Assembly (NCBI GenBank): GCA_964342675.1
Contig: CAYFFR010000010.1
Coordinates: 1 to 43,069 of the forward strand
Reading direction: 5' to 3'
From: MED-G82 sp964342675
GTDB taxonomy: Bacteria > Pseudomonadota > Gammaproteobacteria > Magnimaribacterales > D2472
DNA length: 43,069 nucleotides
Part shown: in pieces, positions 32,464 through 41,263 of the stretch
Layout of the letters: every line of letters starts with the position of its first letter
How positions within the stretch are numbered: the stretch's first letter is position 1
Program-made: the position numbers and the translations under genes
The notes under the pieces: generated by a model
What the model was told of the DNA's origin: nothing
Seen by the model: only the letters and a program-made list of their open reading frames with translations
Databases searched by the model: none

Positions 32464-32847
32464 ATGAGGTTATTCTTCTTACTTTCATTACTTATAATAC
32501 ATCCATTGGTTGTAGCTGCAATTAGCAATATACAAGTTAAAGCTGATGAGATAGTTTATAACAATGAGAAGAAAACACTTTTTCTTAAAAAGAATATCAT
32601 AATTAAATCTCCAGAATTTATGATTATTGGGAGCTCATCACATATTAAAATGAATGAAGAAAAGATTGAAATTGAGGGGATGCAAGCTGAATTTAAAATT
32701 ATTCAAGATAATCTTGAAGGAAAAGCAAATAAAATTATTTTATTTCCTCAAATAAAAGTTGAGATGATTGGAAATGCCCATTTGATTACATCTGAAGGCG
32801 AAATGAAATCTGAAAGAATAGATTACATCTTAAATAGTGGCCCTTAA
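32464..32847 (+). CDS. lptA: LPS periplasmic bridge protein LptA (compact)
   Basis: A 127-residue exported protein with a signal peptide (about 1-18) and an OstA-like beta-jellyroll: VKADEIVYNNEKKTLFLKKN, then the IIKSPEFMIIGSSSHI strand pair, then GNAHLITSEGEMKSERIDY near the end. LptA polymers carry LPS across the periplasm from LptB2FGC to LptDE. E. coli LptA is about 185 residues. The call over LptC rests on the signal peptide, the OstA pattern and adjacency to lptB. lptC and kdsC, normally between kdsD and lptA, are missing; the gap is eight bases. Confidence 0.87.
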   Translation: MRLFFLLSLLIIHPLVVAAISNIQVKADEIVYNNEKKTLFLKKNIIIKSPEFMIIGSSSHIKMNEEKIEIEGMQAEFKIIQDNLEGKANKIILFPQIKVEMIGNAHLITSEGEMKSERIDYILNSGP

Positions 32848-33564
32848 ATGAAAAATATATTAGAGGCTAAAAACCTCATAAAGACTATTCGTGAAAAAAC
32901 GATTATTGATAATATATCCTTAGAGGTACAAAAGAATAAGATTGTTGGATTGCTTGGTCCAAATGGTGCAGGAAAAACATCAACATTCTATATCATTGCT
33001 GGTTTAACCAATTTTGATAGCGGAATTATCAAACTACAAAACCAAGATGTAAGCCAAATGCCATTACATGAAAGATCAAAAGTCGGCTTAGCTTACCTAC
33101 CTCAAGAGTCATCTATCTTCCCAGATTTAACTGTTCAAGAGAATATTTTGGGGATTAGACAGCTTATTAAAGACCAATCAAATTTAATAGAGATAGATGA
33201 TTTGATAGATAAATTTAATCTTACAGAAGTCTTTTATAAAAAAGGTAGGGTTTTATCTGGCGGGGAAAGAAGAAAAACTGAAATAGCAAGAACACTGATT
33301 GGAAACCCATCTATTTTGCTTTTAGATGAGCCATTTGCTGGAATTGACCCAATTGCTGTTGATGAAATTAAGGACACATTGGGTATAGTTAAAAATCTTG
33401 GTATTTCTGTACTAATCACAGATCATAATGTCCGAGATACATTACAGATATGTGATTCTTCCTATATTTTAAGTGAAGGTAAGATTGTTGCATCAGGATC
33501 AAAAAATGAAATCATTAATGATCCTATTGCTAAAGAAAAATACTTTGGTAAAACATTTAATTAG
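32848..33564 (+). CDS. lptB: LPS export ABC transporter ATPase LptB
   Basis: ABC ATPase powering extraction of LPS from the inner membrane. Walker A GLLGPNGAGKTSTFY, Q-loop YLPQESSIF, signature LSGGERRKTEIARTL and Walker B ILLLDEPFAGIDP are complete. LSGGERRKTEIAR and ITDHNVRDTL are typical of LptB. 238 residues. The start abuts the lptA stop, and the stop abuts rpoN. Confidence 0.97.
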   Translation: MKNILEAKNLIKTIREKTIIDNISLEVQKNKIVGLLGPNGAGKTSTFYIIAGLTNFDSGIIKLQNQDVSQMPLHERSKVGLAYLPQESSIFPDLTVQENILGIRQLIKDQSNLIEIDDLIDKFNLTEVFYKKGRVLSGGERRKTEIARTLIGNPSILLLDEPFAGIDPIAVDEIKDTLGIVKNLGISVLITDHNVRDTLQICDSSYILSEGKIVASGSKNEIINDPIAKEKYFGKTFN

Positions 33565-34821
33565 ATGTCGATCAAGCTAGTACGCGCTATCCAACAAAAA
33601 CAAAATCTATCGATGACTCCAGCTTTGAGAAAATCGATTGAATTACTCCAGTTATCTAGAAGTGAGTTGATAGCGAAAATAAGCTCAAAGATAGAAGATA
33701 ATCCTTTTTTAATAAATGAAAGTTTTAGCGAATATTCAGACAATCTCAATGATTACTATGATAATCAGTCATCAGATGAAACTCTGATAGATCACCTTAT
33801 TTATCAAATTGACGAGATGAAAATTAATGATAGAGATAAAAAAATCTTATATGTAATAATTTATAATCTTAACGAAAATGGCATGTTAGATGCTGATATT
33901 GAAGAGTTATCAAAACAGCTGAATTATGAGTGCAATGAAGAAGAAATTTTCCAGAATTTAACTGATATCATTCAATATTTATCTCCCCTTGGAGTAGGAG
34001 CAAGAGACTATAAAGAATTAATAAAGATACAACTTGATAAAAAAATAAAAGATTTGACTATTATCAAAATTGCAAACAAAATTTTGAATTCTCCTCAAAC
34101 AAAATCTTTAGAGAAAATAAAGTTATCTCTAAAAACTGAATATAACGAAAGAGATATAGAGAAAACTATTTCTGCTATAAAAGATTGTGATCTGAGCCCG
34201 GGACTATCTTTTCAAAAATCTGAATATATTCAACCTGATATCTCAATAAGAAAATACAACGATGATGTTGAGATAAAATTTTTTGAATCTGGTCTCCCAA
34301 ACCTTCAAATAGATGAAGAGTTAATAGCATTAACTAAGAAAAATAAAGATCAAATCAATAAAGATATAAGCCATAAAATTAACGAAGCAAAATGGTTTAT
34401 TAGAGCAATAAATAAAAGAAATGAGAATGTCTTCAAAGTTGGCAAGTATATATGTCAGGTTCAAGAAGCATTCTTAACAAAAACTTCATTAGACTTAGAG
34501 CCTTTAACAAGCAAGCAAATAGCTATTGCCTTAAAGTTATCTCCATCAACTGTCTCAAGAATACTTAGGTCTAAGTATGTTCAATATGATGGAGGTATCA
34601 TACCAATGAAATCTCTTCTAATGTCTTCGGTGTCGAGATCTAAAAAAGTTTCTCCATTGAACTTAATGAGAGAGATTAAAGAAATTATTAGTTCTTCAAA
34701 CAATAAGATAAGTGATCAAAAAATTTCTATTATTTTAAATAAACGAGGTTTCAATTTATCTAGAAGGACTGTTAATAAGTATCGTATTAAATCGAATATT
34801 CCCAACTCAAGGAAAAGATAA
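33565..34821 (+). CDS. rpoN: RNA polymerase sigma-54 factor
   Basis: Alternative sigma factor that needs ATP-driven enhancer-binding activators. Region I (about 1-50) has LSMTPALRKSIELLQLS, matching the glutamine/leucine-rich activator-responsive region. A short acidic linker follows. The core-binding domain and the helix-turn-helix QIAIALKLSPSTVSRILRSK lead to the RpoN box SRRTVNKYRI (399-408), which reads the -24 element. 418 residues, shorter than E. coli (477). Linked to lptB as usual, but hpf and ptsN do not follow. Confidence 0.94.
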   Translation: MSIKLVRAIQQKQNLSMTPALRKSIELLQLSRSELIAKISSKIEDNPFLINESFSEYSDNLNDYYDNQSSDETLIDHLIYQIDEMKINDRDKKILYVIIYNLNENGMLDADIEELSKQLNYECNEEEIFQNLTDIIQYLSPLGVGARDYKELIKIQLDKKIKDLTIIKIANKILNSPQTKSLEKIKLSLKTEYNERDIEKTISAIKDCDLSPGLSFQKSEYIQPDISIRKYNDDVEIKFFESGLPNLQIDEELIALTKKNKDQINKDISHKINEAKWFIRAINKRNENVFKVGKYICQVQEAFLTKTSLDLEPLTSKQIAIALKLSPSTVSRILRSKYVQYDGGIIPMKSLLMSSVSRSKKVSPLNLMREIKEIISSSNNKISDQKISIILNKRGFNLSRRTVNKYRIKSNIPNSRKR

Positions 34822-34831
34822 ATTTTAAATT

Positions 34832-36187
34832 ATGAAAGATCATATTTCACAAGAGTCTATAACTGATAAGCTTTTTAATATGATAAAAGATGAGAATGAT
34901 CAATTATCTTTAAATCAAATTAAACATCGCCTTGATGAAATGAGTCCTCCAGAAATTGCCCATTCGATTGAATCCATGCCTCCAAAAGAAAGGACATTAT
35001 TATGGTCGTTAGTCAATAAAGAAAAAGAAGGTGAAATTCTATCGGAGCTGCATGATGAAATACAACAGGAACTTCTAGCTGAGATCAAACCAGATGATTT
35101 GGTAGATATTATTTCTGATTTAGAGCTTGATGAGTTAGTGGATATTCTCCAAGGGCTTTCTAAAACTCAAATCGAAGACTTTTTATCAAGAATATCTTAT
35201 CAAGATCGAATTAGGATCGAAGCAGTCTTAGAGTATCCAGAAGATTCTGCTGGTGGTCTCTTAAATACAGATGTTATAAGTATTACTCCTAAAGACACTC
35301 TTGAAGATGTTATAAGATATCTAAGAGCAAAAAAAGAATTGCCTCAAAATACTGATAAGATCTTTGTGGTTTCTAAAGAAGATAAGTACTTAGGCGAGCT
35401 TCCAATATCAAAAATTTTAGTTTCTGATCCGGGTTTATCTGTAAAAGATGTAATGGAAACTAATATTCAACCCATCTTTGCTTTAACTGATGATAAGCAA
35501 GTTTCTAGGCAATTTGAGCAAAATAATTGGGTCTCAGCAGGGGTAATTGATGAGCAGAATAAGCTGTTGGGAAGAATAACTGTTGATGATGTAGTTGATG
35601 TTATTCGTGAAGATGCTGATCAAAATCTCATGGGTATGACAGGTATAGCTGAAGACACTTTTGCTGCTCCTGCAAGAGCTGCAAGATCAAGAGTTATCTG
35701 GTTATCTATCAACCTTTTTACAGCATTTATTGCCGCTATAACAATTAATCTATTTCAAGATACGATTGAAAAATTAGTATATTTAGCTGTTTTGATGCCT
35801 GTCGTTGCAAGTATGGGTGGCGTAGCCGCAACTCAAACTCTTACAATTGTTATAAGAGGGTTAACCCTTCAGCAAATAGGAAAGTCAAACATTAAGTGGT
35901 TGTTCAAACGAGAGTTAGCAGTATCAATTATTAATGGGATCCTCTTATCCTTCTTAATTGCTGTAATAACTTATTTATGGTTTGAAGAAATAGTCTTATC
36001 GATTCTGATATGTCTTGCGCTTGTTATTAATCTTATCAGTTCTGTAATAGCTGGAATATTTGTACCAATGGTTCTCAGAAAAATGAAGCAAGATCCTGCT
36101 ATTGCTGGGAGCGTTGTTGTTACAACAGTTACTGATGTGGTTGGATTTTTCTCATTTTTAGGACTAGCAGCTATTTTCTTGTTTTAA
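34832..36187 (+). CDS. mgtE: Magnesium transporter MgtE
   Basis: Inner-membrane Mg2+ channel/transporter. An N-domain of helical repeats (about 20-125; LEYPEDSAGGLLNTD closes it), two CBS domains (about 135-250; ISITPKDTLEDVI and VDDVVDVIREDADQ) and a membrane domain with about five helices (275-450) containing MPVVASMGGVAATQTLTIVIRGL and AGSVVVTTVTDVVGFFSFLG. Length 451 is normal. Follows rpoN after ten bases and overlaps yhdP convergently by four. Confidence 0.95.
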   Translation: MKDHISQESITDKLFNMIKDENDQLSLNQIKHRLDEMSPPEIAHSIESMPPKERTLLWSLVNKEKEGEILSELHDEIQQELLAEIKPDDLVDIISDLELDELVDILQGLSKTQIEDFLSRISYQDRIRIEAVLEYPEDSAGGLLNTDVISITPKDTLEDVIRYLRAKKELPQNTDKIFVVSKEDKYLGELPISKILVSDPGLSVKDVMETNIQPIFALTDDKQVSRQFEQNNWVSAGVIDEQNKLLGRITVDDVVDVIREDADQNLMGMTGIAEDTFAAPARAARSRVIWLSINLFTAFIAAITINLFQDTIEKLVYLAVLMPVVASMGGVAATQTLTIVIRGLTLQQIGKSNIKWLFKRELAVSIINGILLSFLIAVITYLWFEEIVLSILICLALVINLISSVIAGIFVPMVLRKMKQDPAIAGSVVVTTVTDVVGFFSFLGLAAIFLF

Positions 36188-38586
36188 TCAATCCTTATAA
36201 CTACAGGGTCTTCTAGAGTGCCTTTGATCTCAAAATTTAGGGTTGAGAAATTATTAATGTCTTCTTCAAAAACTTCTCCTAAGATATATGAGCCTGCTGC
36301 AGCAGGCAACCCAGCAAATATGCCTGCATACCATGGTATGTTTTCAGCAACCCTAAATCTCAAGTCAAGCGTTAAATCTAGATTCTCTAACTCTCCAGAA
36401 TTATTCTTGTAAACTTTTCCATCCCATTTCATCTTAGCGGCATTGGTTTCTAATGAAAGTGTCTTAGGCAATCTCATTGAAGATTTATTGAAAATAAACT
36501 CTCCATCCAATCTATCTATTTCAGTTACAGCATACTCATCTAAACTTAAGTCAAGGTTTGATACTTTTCCAATAATATTTTTTAAATTAAGAATTCCCAT
36601 CAGGTTCAATAACCTAGAATTTGGTAAATATCCAGACCAACTAAGGTCCTTAAGAAGGATATCTTGAGATCCTTCTATGTTCTTAATATTTTTAATATCA
36701 TTAAATTGGAGATCAAAATCTAAATTTGCATAACCAACTCTAAAATCATCTGTAGAAGTTAAAAATGGAATACTAGATAAGTCATTGAGGATAAATACCC
36801 CATGAATTACGTATAAATCCTTATGAGAATCATATAGCAAAAAATTTTCTTGGTATTTATCATTAGGAATAATATTTATCAGATTTGATCTTAGAATAAT
36901 CTTATTTATGCCAAGCTTTGTACCAGATTTTTGTATATAGACAGAAAGATCTTCAATGTCTAATCTGTCAATCTGTGAATCTGTAAGTGTTAGCCTAAGA
37001 TTAAGTTGTTTAGGTATTAAATTTTGATTGTTATTCAGATTAGATTTATTTGAAAATAATTTAAAGTTTTTTAGATCTAATCTTAGAAACCCTGAAGCAT
37101 CATTAAAAAATGAACCTGTAAAAGATCCTTTATTCATATCAACCCTAAATATGTTATTTTGAAATATGGCTTCACCTTCCTGATTAACAAAATTATTGTC
37201 AAAGAGTAAAAGCTCTTGGAAATGAAACCATACTTTTAGTAAATCAAGTGATTGCTTGTGATTGGCGCTGTCTTCTAATACACCTTGTATTTCTAAAATA
37301 TTAAAAATGGGTAAATCTAGATATAAGTGCAGACCTTGGTGTGTTTTTGATGCTAATGGCTTATCAAGATATTTATTACTTTCGCCAATAAAAATCTTTC
37401 CCTGTAAAGATGAAATATCACTAAAGATAGCATCAACTTTCTTATTCTTTATTTGAATGCTTGGTTTTTCGATACCTAACAATGTAATTGAGGTATCTAA
37501 GATTTCATCTTTACTTTTCTCTAAATATGAAAGTGGTGAATAGATTTCAATACCCTTCAAATTACTAGAAAATACTGTCTCTTGTTTGTTTGCAGAGTAT
37601 TTACCAATTATTTCATATTGTGCTCTCCCCTTAATAGATAAAAAATTGGAATCTTGATAAAAATCTTGTGTATCCAAAAATATAGAAGTCATCACTTCTA
37701 TATATGGGTCTGATCTAAGGGACTCACCCAAAAGTTTAATATCAATACTTTGATCATCAAAGTTGATGTCTAAAGAACCTTCTAATGCACTAAAATTAGT
37801 AATTTTTAATAGCCCATTCGTTAGCTGTAATTGATATTCTTGGAAAGTTATTGTGCCCGTTCTTAAGTTAGAAATTTCAGTGATATTATTAAATATTTTA
37901 TTGCCATAATCATAGGTGCCATAGTTTGATGCAGTAATACCATCTTTAAGCATCAAGATATTGAAGTTAAAATTAGTTAAAGAAGATATAAACTCTAATT
38001 CACTATCACTAATATCATGAATCGATGAATATTCTATTAGCTTATTCTGAGGATCTATTCTGATATCAATATCTTCACCAATAATCTGGTCTACAAAGCC
38101 TCTATCACTTTTTATATGAGTCATGGTATTTAATCTAAAAATTGTTCCTCTGTTTAAAATTAATGATCTGTCATTTGATGTAATGATAAGATCCTCAAAC
38201 ATGGTTTTTTTGCTACTCATTAATAGTTTAGGGGACGCAATTGTGAAAGACTTAGAATCGAAACTGAAACCTTCTACAACAAATTTCCATCCTAAAATAC
38301 TTTGAAAGGTGTTAATAGAGAATTTGATATTATTGATATTGCTGATTGATCCATTGCTTTTTTGAATTAATTCAACTTCATCAATATCTATAATTGGCTC
38401 AAAGAATGAGCCAGAATTTTTTACTTCTCCAAATTTAAAATCACTGTTATCAATAAAATATCTATCAATAAATGTAAAAGTACTTTTTGGATGATGTTGA
38501 AAGCTATAAAGCAATGATGCTGAGATTGTTATAAATAATACAACTAGTATCAAGATAAAAATTAATAATTTCTTAGGCCAATTCAC
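36184..38586 (-). CDS. yhdP: YhdP-like AsmA-family envelope protein (shortened, GTG start)
   Basis: An 800-residue protein with one N-terminal membrane helix (about 7-29) and a very long beta-rich periplasmic part, as in AsmA-like lipid-transport proteins. The C-terminal region, with LDLRFRVAENIPWYAGIFAG, LPAAAGSYILGEVF and a final EIKGTLEDPVV, resembles the YhdP end (many homologues have a V-TSSLP-ALA-G-AAG- pattern and a TG-WDDP end). E. coli YhdP is about 1,266 residues, so about one third is missing. The mreBCD-yhdP neighbourhood supports the name; rng and the maf-like gene usually between are gone. The start is GTG, two bases after mreD. Confidence 0.78.
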   Translation of the reverse strand: MNWPKKLLIFILILVVLFITISASLLYSFQHHPKSTFTFIDRYFIDNSDFKFGEVKNSGSFFEPIIDIDEVELIQKSNGSISNINNIKFSINTFQSILGWKFVVEGFSFDSKSFTIASPKLLMSSKKTMFEDLIITSNDRSLILNRGTIFRLNTMTHIKSDRGFVDQIIGEDIDIRIDPQNKLIEYSSIHDISDSELEFISSLTNFNFNILMLKDGITASNYGTYDYGNKIFNNITEISNLRTGTITFQEYQLQLTNGLLKITNFSALEGSLDINFDDQSIDIKLLGESLRSDPYIEVMTSIFLDTQDFYQDSNFLSIKGRAQYEIIGKYSANKQETVFSSNLKGIEIYSPLSYLEKSKDEILDTSITLLGIEKPSIQIKNKKVDAIFSDISSLQGKIFIGESNKYLDKPLASKTHQGLHLYLDLPIFNILEIQGVLEDSANHKQSLDLLKVWFHFQELLLFDNNFVNQEGEAIFQNNIFRVDMNKGSFTGSFFNDASGFLRLDLKNFKLFSNKSNLNNNQNLIPKQLNLRLTLTDSQIDRLDIEDLSVYIQKSGTKLGINKIILRSNLINIIPNDKYQENFLLYDSHKDLYVIHGVFILNDLSSIPFLTSTDDFRVGYANLDFDLQFNDIKNIKNIEGSQDILLKDLSWSGYLPNSRLLNLMGILNLKNIIGKVSNLDLSLDEYAVTEIDRLDGEFIFNKSSMRLPKTLSLETNAAKMKWDGKVYKNNSGELENLDLTLDLRFRVAENIPWYAGIFAGLPAAAGSYILGEVFEEDINNFSTLNFEIKGTLEDPVVIRID

Positions 38587-38588
38587 GT

Positions 38589-39059
38589 TTACAAGTATCT
38601 TTGTCTATAAAAGCGCATGATTTTGTATATAGGAAACCAAAAAAGGATATTAAATATAAGACTTAAAAAGATATTAATGTAGGAATAGCTCTCTGGGTAA
38701 CTTATCAGAAACTTTAAAGCTGTGATAAAAGTTGCTGTCATACCAAAAAATATTGAAAGTTGTAAATATGAAAATAGTCTAAATGTATATGCATAAACAT
38801 GAATAATGTAAGAAAAGAATACAAACATAGAGGTATAAAAACCAATCCATGACCCTGAGAGTAAGTCAATGATCAAACCCATAGTGAATGAATGAAATAC
38901 TCTTAGCTTTTCTGGTAAAGCAAAAATCCAGTAACCAAATATTAAATAAACTAGATTTGATTCGAGGTAATAACTACCAATTTGAAAAGAAAAAATATTA
39001 TCAAAGATTAAAGCAAAGAATAAAGAAAGATAAATTTTTGTGATACTGGATTTCTTCAT
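38589..39059 (-). CDS. mreD: Rod shape-determining protein MreD
   Basis: A 156-residue inner-membrane protein with about five hydrophobic helices. FHSFTMGLIIDLLSGSWIG matches the conserved G-D-L-G segment of MreD. It works with MreB, MreC and the elongation synthases. Sequence is poorly conserved, as is normal for the family; position after mreC with an ATGA overlap makes the call good. Confidence 0.9.
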   Translation of the reverse strand: MKKSSITKIYLSLFFALIFDNIFSFQIGSYYLESNLVYLIFGYWIFALPEKLRVFHSFTMGLIIDLLSGSWIGFYTSMFVFFSYIIHVYAYTFRLFSYLQLSIFFGMTATFITALKFLISYPESYSYINIFLSLIFNILFWFPIYKIMRFYRQRYL

Positions 39060-39850
39060 GATGATTGGATCATAGAAATTATGCTTGAACTTAGAGGATC
39101 GCCTACTAAATTAATATAAAGCATTTGAATATCATTCTCTTTATCTTCGATCTGTATAATTTTGCCAACTATCATACCTCTTGGAAATATGCCTCCAAAC
39201 CCGGAAGAATATACCTCTTGATCAATCAAATTACCTATTGATAGATTCATTCCTTGAATATCACAAAAGATCAATCGTGGTTTGCCAGATCCATAAGCAT
39301 TACAAAATAAACCAAGGTCCTCATTCATGATTGGAATTTTATGATCTTTGTCTGATAGTAAGATAATCTCTGCTAAAGAATTGTTGATGTCAAATAACTG
39401 TCCAATCAAGCCTGAGGGGTTAACAACATAATGGTCTTCTTTGATTAGTTCATTAGACTGAATAAATAAGCGGTGGGTGCCACAACAAAAATATAGATCT
39501 GTATCAAAACTAACTACTCTTCTTTTATTTAATATGTCTTTTTCATGATTAAGAACGTTAGATACATCTTCATTCAAGACAGAAATTAATTCATAGCTTG
39601 TAATTTTTGATTTTAGTTGATGATTTTCTTCTATAATCTGAGACTTTGATTGGAAGTATTTGATACTATCGAAAAATCCATCTTTAATATAAATAATAAA
39701 TCGTTCTGATTGAAATAAAGGCCATTTCATTGCAGACCTAACAGAATTAAATGCTTGAAATCGAAAATCTGCTATTAAAAATAAAATAGCTAATAAAAGC
39801 GCTAAAAAGTATGAAAATTTTGGTGTATATGTTGGCGTATTTCTCGCCAT
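39056..39850 (-). CDS. mreC: Rod shape-determining protein MreC
   Basis: Bitopic protein of 264 residues: membrane helix about 13-30, a coiled-coil stretch about 60-100, and a beta-rich periplasmic domain with VVNPSGLIGQLFDINNSLA and FPRGMIVGKIIQIE, both typical of MreC. MreC links MreB to PBP2/RodA in side-wall synthesis. Shorter than E. coli (367), lacking the extended C-terminal tail. Confidence 0.94.
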   Translation of the reverse strand: MARNTPTYTPKFSYFLALLLAILFLIADFRFQAFNSVRSAMKWPLFQSERFIIYIKDGFFDSIKYFQSKSQIIEENHQLKSKITSYELISVLNEDVSNVLNHEKDILNKRRVVSFDTDLYFCCGTHRLFIQSNELIKEDHYVVNPSGLIGQLFDINNSLAEIILLSDKDHKIPIMNEDLGLFCNAYGSGKPRLIFCDIQGMNLSIGNLIDQEVYSSGFGGIFPRGMIVGKIIQIEDKENDIQMLYINLVGDPLSSSIISMIQSS

Positions 39851-39856
39851 TTTAAT

Positions 39857-40906
39857 CTACTCTGTTGATAATAGATCTATTTCGTATTTATCCATGATTT
39901 CTAGAGCCTGTCCCCCGCCTCTAGCAACACAAGTTAATGGATCTTCTGCAACTAAAACAGGGATGCCTGTTGAGTTTGCAATCAGTTTATCGATATCTCT
40001 TAATAAAGCACCTCCTCCTGTTAAAACAATCCCTCTTTCGGCAATATCAGCAGACAGCTCTGGAGGTGATAGCTCCAATGCATTTCTAATAGCTCGAACT
40101 ATTCCATTTAAAGGATCTTTCATAGCTTCAAAAATTTGGTGACTTGAGAGAATAAAGCTTTGGGGTATACCTTCTGCAAGATTTCTTCCAGTTACATTTA
40201 TTTCTTCTTTTGCTGATTCATCAGTAGCACATCCAACATTGTGCTTAATTTTTTCAGCTGTAGATTCACCTATTACACAACCATAATTCCTACGAACCCA
40301 AGAAGTAATGGATTCATCCATCTTATCTCCACCTATTTTTACTGATTCAGAATAAACAACTCCATTCATAGATAAGATTGCAATTTCTGAAGTTCCACCA
40401 CCAATATCAACTACCATATTGCCATTTGCTTCTTCAACAGGTAGGCCAGCGCCAATTGCAGCTGCCATAGGCTCCTCTATAAGCTTTACATCTCTAGCAC
40501 CAGCACCTAATACTGATTCTCTTATTGCACGTCTTTCAACCTGCGTAGATCTACAAGGAACACAAACTAATACTCTTGGGCTAGGTTTAATAAAGCGTTT
40601 TTCGTGAACTAAGGCAATAAAATGTTGCAACATTTTTTCAGTTACTTGGAAATCGGCAATAACACCTTCAGAAAGAGGTCGAATAGCTTTCATATTGCCA
40701 GGGGTTCTTCCTAGCATCTTTTTTGCTTCATGGCCCACAGCTACAACAGTCTTTTGTCCTTTAGACTCCCTAATAGCAACTACACTGGGCTCATTTAATA
40801 CAATACCTACTTCTTTGGTATATATAAGTGTATTTGCTGTGCCTAGATCAATTGACAAATCATTCGAAAAAAACCCTCGAACACTTTTAAATACGTTAAA
40901 TTCCAA
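39857..40906 (-). CDS. mreB: Rod shape-determining actin homologue MreB (TTG start)
   Basis: Actin-like filament protein directing side-wall growth. LSIDLGTANTLIY is the phosphate-1 loop, MVVDIGGGTSEIAIL phosphate-2, and VLTGGGALLRDID the adenosine loop. Length 349 matches E. coli (347). The only suitable start is TTG at 40906: an in-frame stop lies two codons upstream and no ATG or GTG occurs before the conserved core. It leads mreBCD-yhdP and diverges from gatC across a 75-base gap. Confidence 0.96.
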   Translation of the reverse strand: MEFNVFKSVRGFFSNDLSIDLGTANTLIYTKEVGIVLNEPSVVAIRESKGQKTVVAVGHEAKKMLGRTPGNMKAIRPLSEGVIADFQVTEKMLQHFIALVHEKRFIKPSPRVLVCVPCRSTQVERRAIRESVLGAGARDVKLIEEPMAAAIGAGLPVEEANGNMVVDIGGGTSEIAILSMNGVVYSESVKIGGDKMDESITSWVRRNYGCVIGESTAEKIKHNVGCATDESAKEEINVTGRNLAEGIPQSFILSSHQIFEAMKDPLNGIVRAIRNALELSPPELSADIAERGIVLTGGGALLRDIDKLIANSTGIPVLVAEDPLTCVARGGGQALEIMDKYEIDLLSTE

Positions 40907-40929
40907 TTTTTATTCTCACATTAAAATAC

Positions 40930-40961
40930 AAAAAAAAGCCCAATTAGTTTAACATTGCGCT
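40930..40961 (-). terminator. Terminator-like hairpin in the mreB leader / mreB-gatC gap
   Basis: On the minus strand AGCGCAAT (40961-40954), a nine-base loop and ATTGGGCT (40944-40937) form an eight-pair stem with one G-G mismatch, followed by a run of seven further T (40936-40930). It points toward mreB, 24 bases before its start codon. It could be an attenuator or a stop for antisense transcripts from gatC. The imperfect stem keeps confidence low. Confidence 0.4.
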
Positions 40962-40981
40962 TCAAATGACAATAATATCAT

Positions 40982-41263
40982 ATGGATAATGAAACAGTCA
41001 GAACAATTTGTTACTTATCAAGACTAAAGATTGATGATAAATATAAAGAAAAGATCATAAGTGATCTTGATAATATAGTTGAAATGATAGACAAGTTGAA
41101 TTCAGTTAATACAAAAAAGATCAAACCTCTGTTCAATCCTTTAGAGCAAACATCAAGAAAATTTGAAGATAAGCCCCTTTCAGATAATAAAAAAGAAGAG
41201 TTTTTAAAAAATGCACCTGAATCAGATAAAGATTACTTTATTGTTCCAAAGGTAGTGGAATGA
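40982..41263 (+). CDS. gatC: Asp/Glu-tRNA amidotransferase subunit C
   Basis: A 93-residue protein. ETVRTICYLSRLKIDDKYKE at the N-terminus and NIVEMIDKLNSVNTK are the GatC core, and the tail with LKNAPESDKDYFIVPKVVE matches the family end. GatC wraps around GatA and GatB in the complex that converts Asp-tRNA(Asn) and Glu-tRNA(Gln) to the amides. A TTTAAC/AATAAT pair with 17-base spacing (40948-40976) may be its promoter and would make the message nearly leaderless. The stop overlaps gatA by four bases. Confidence 0.94.
   Translation: MDNETVRTICYLSRLKIDDKYKEKIISDLDNIVEMIDKLNSVNTKKIKPLFNPLEQTSRKFEDKPLSDNKKEEFLKNAPESDKDYFIVPKVVE

Noticed and set aside
32464..32847. Assignment as LptC
   Set aside because: It has an exported-protein signal rather than a retained anchor, an OstA-type pattern, and directly precedes lptB, all favouring LptA.
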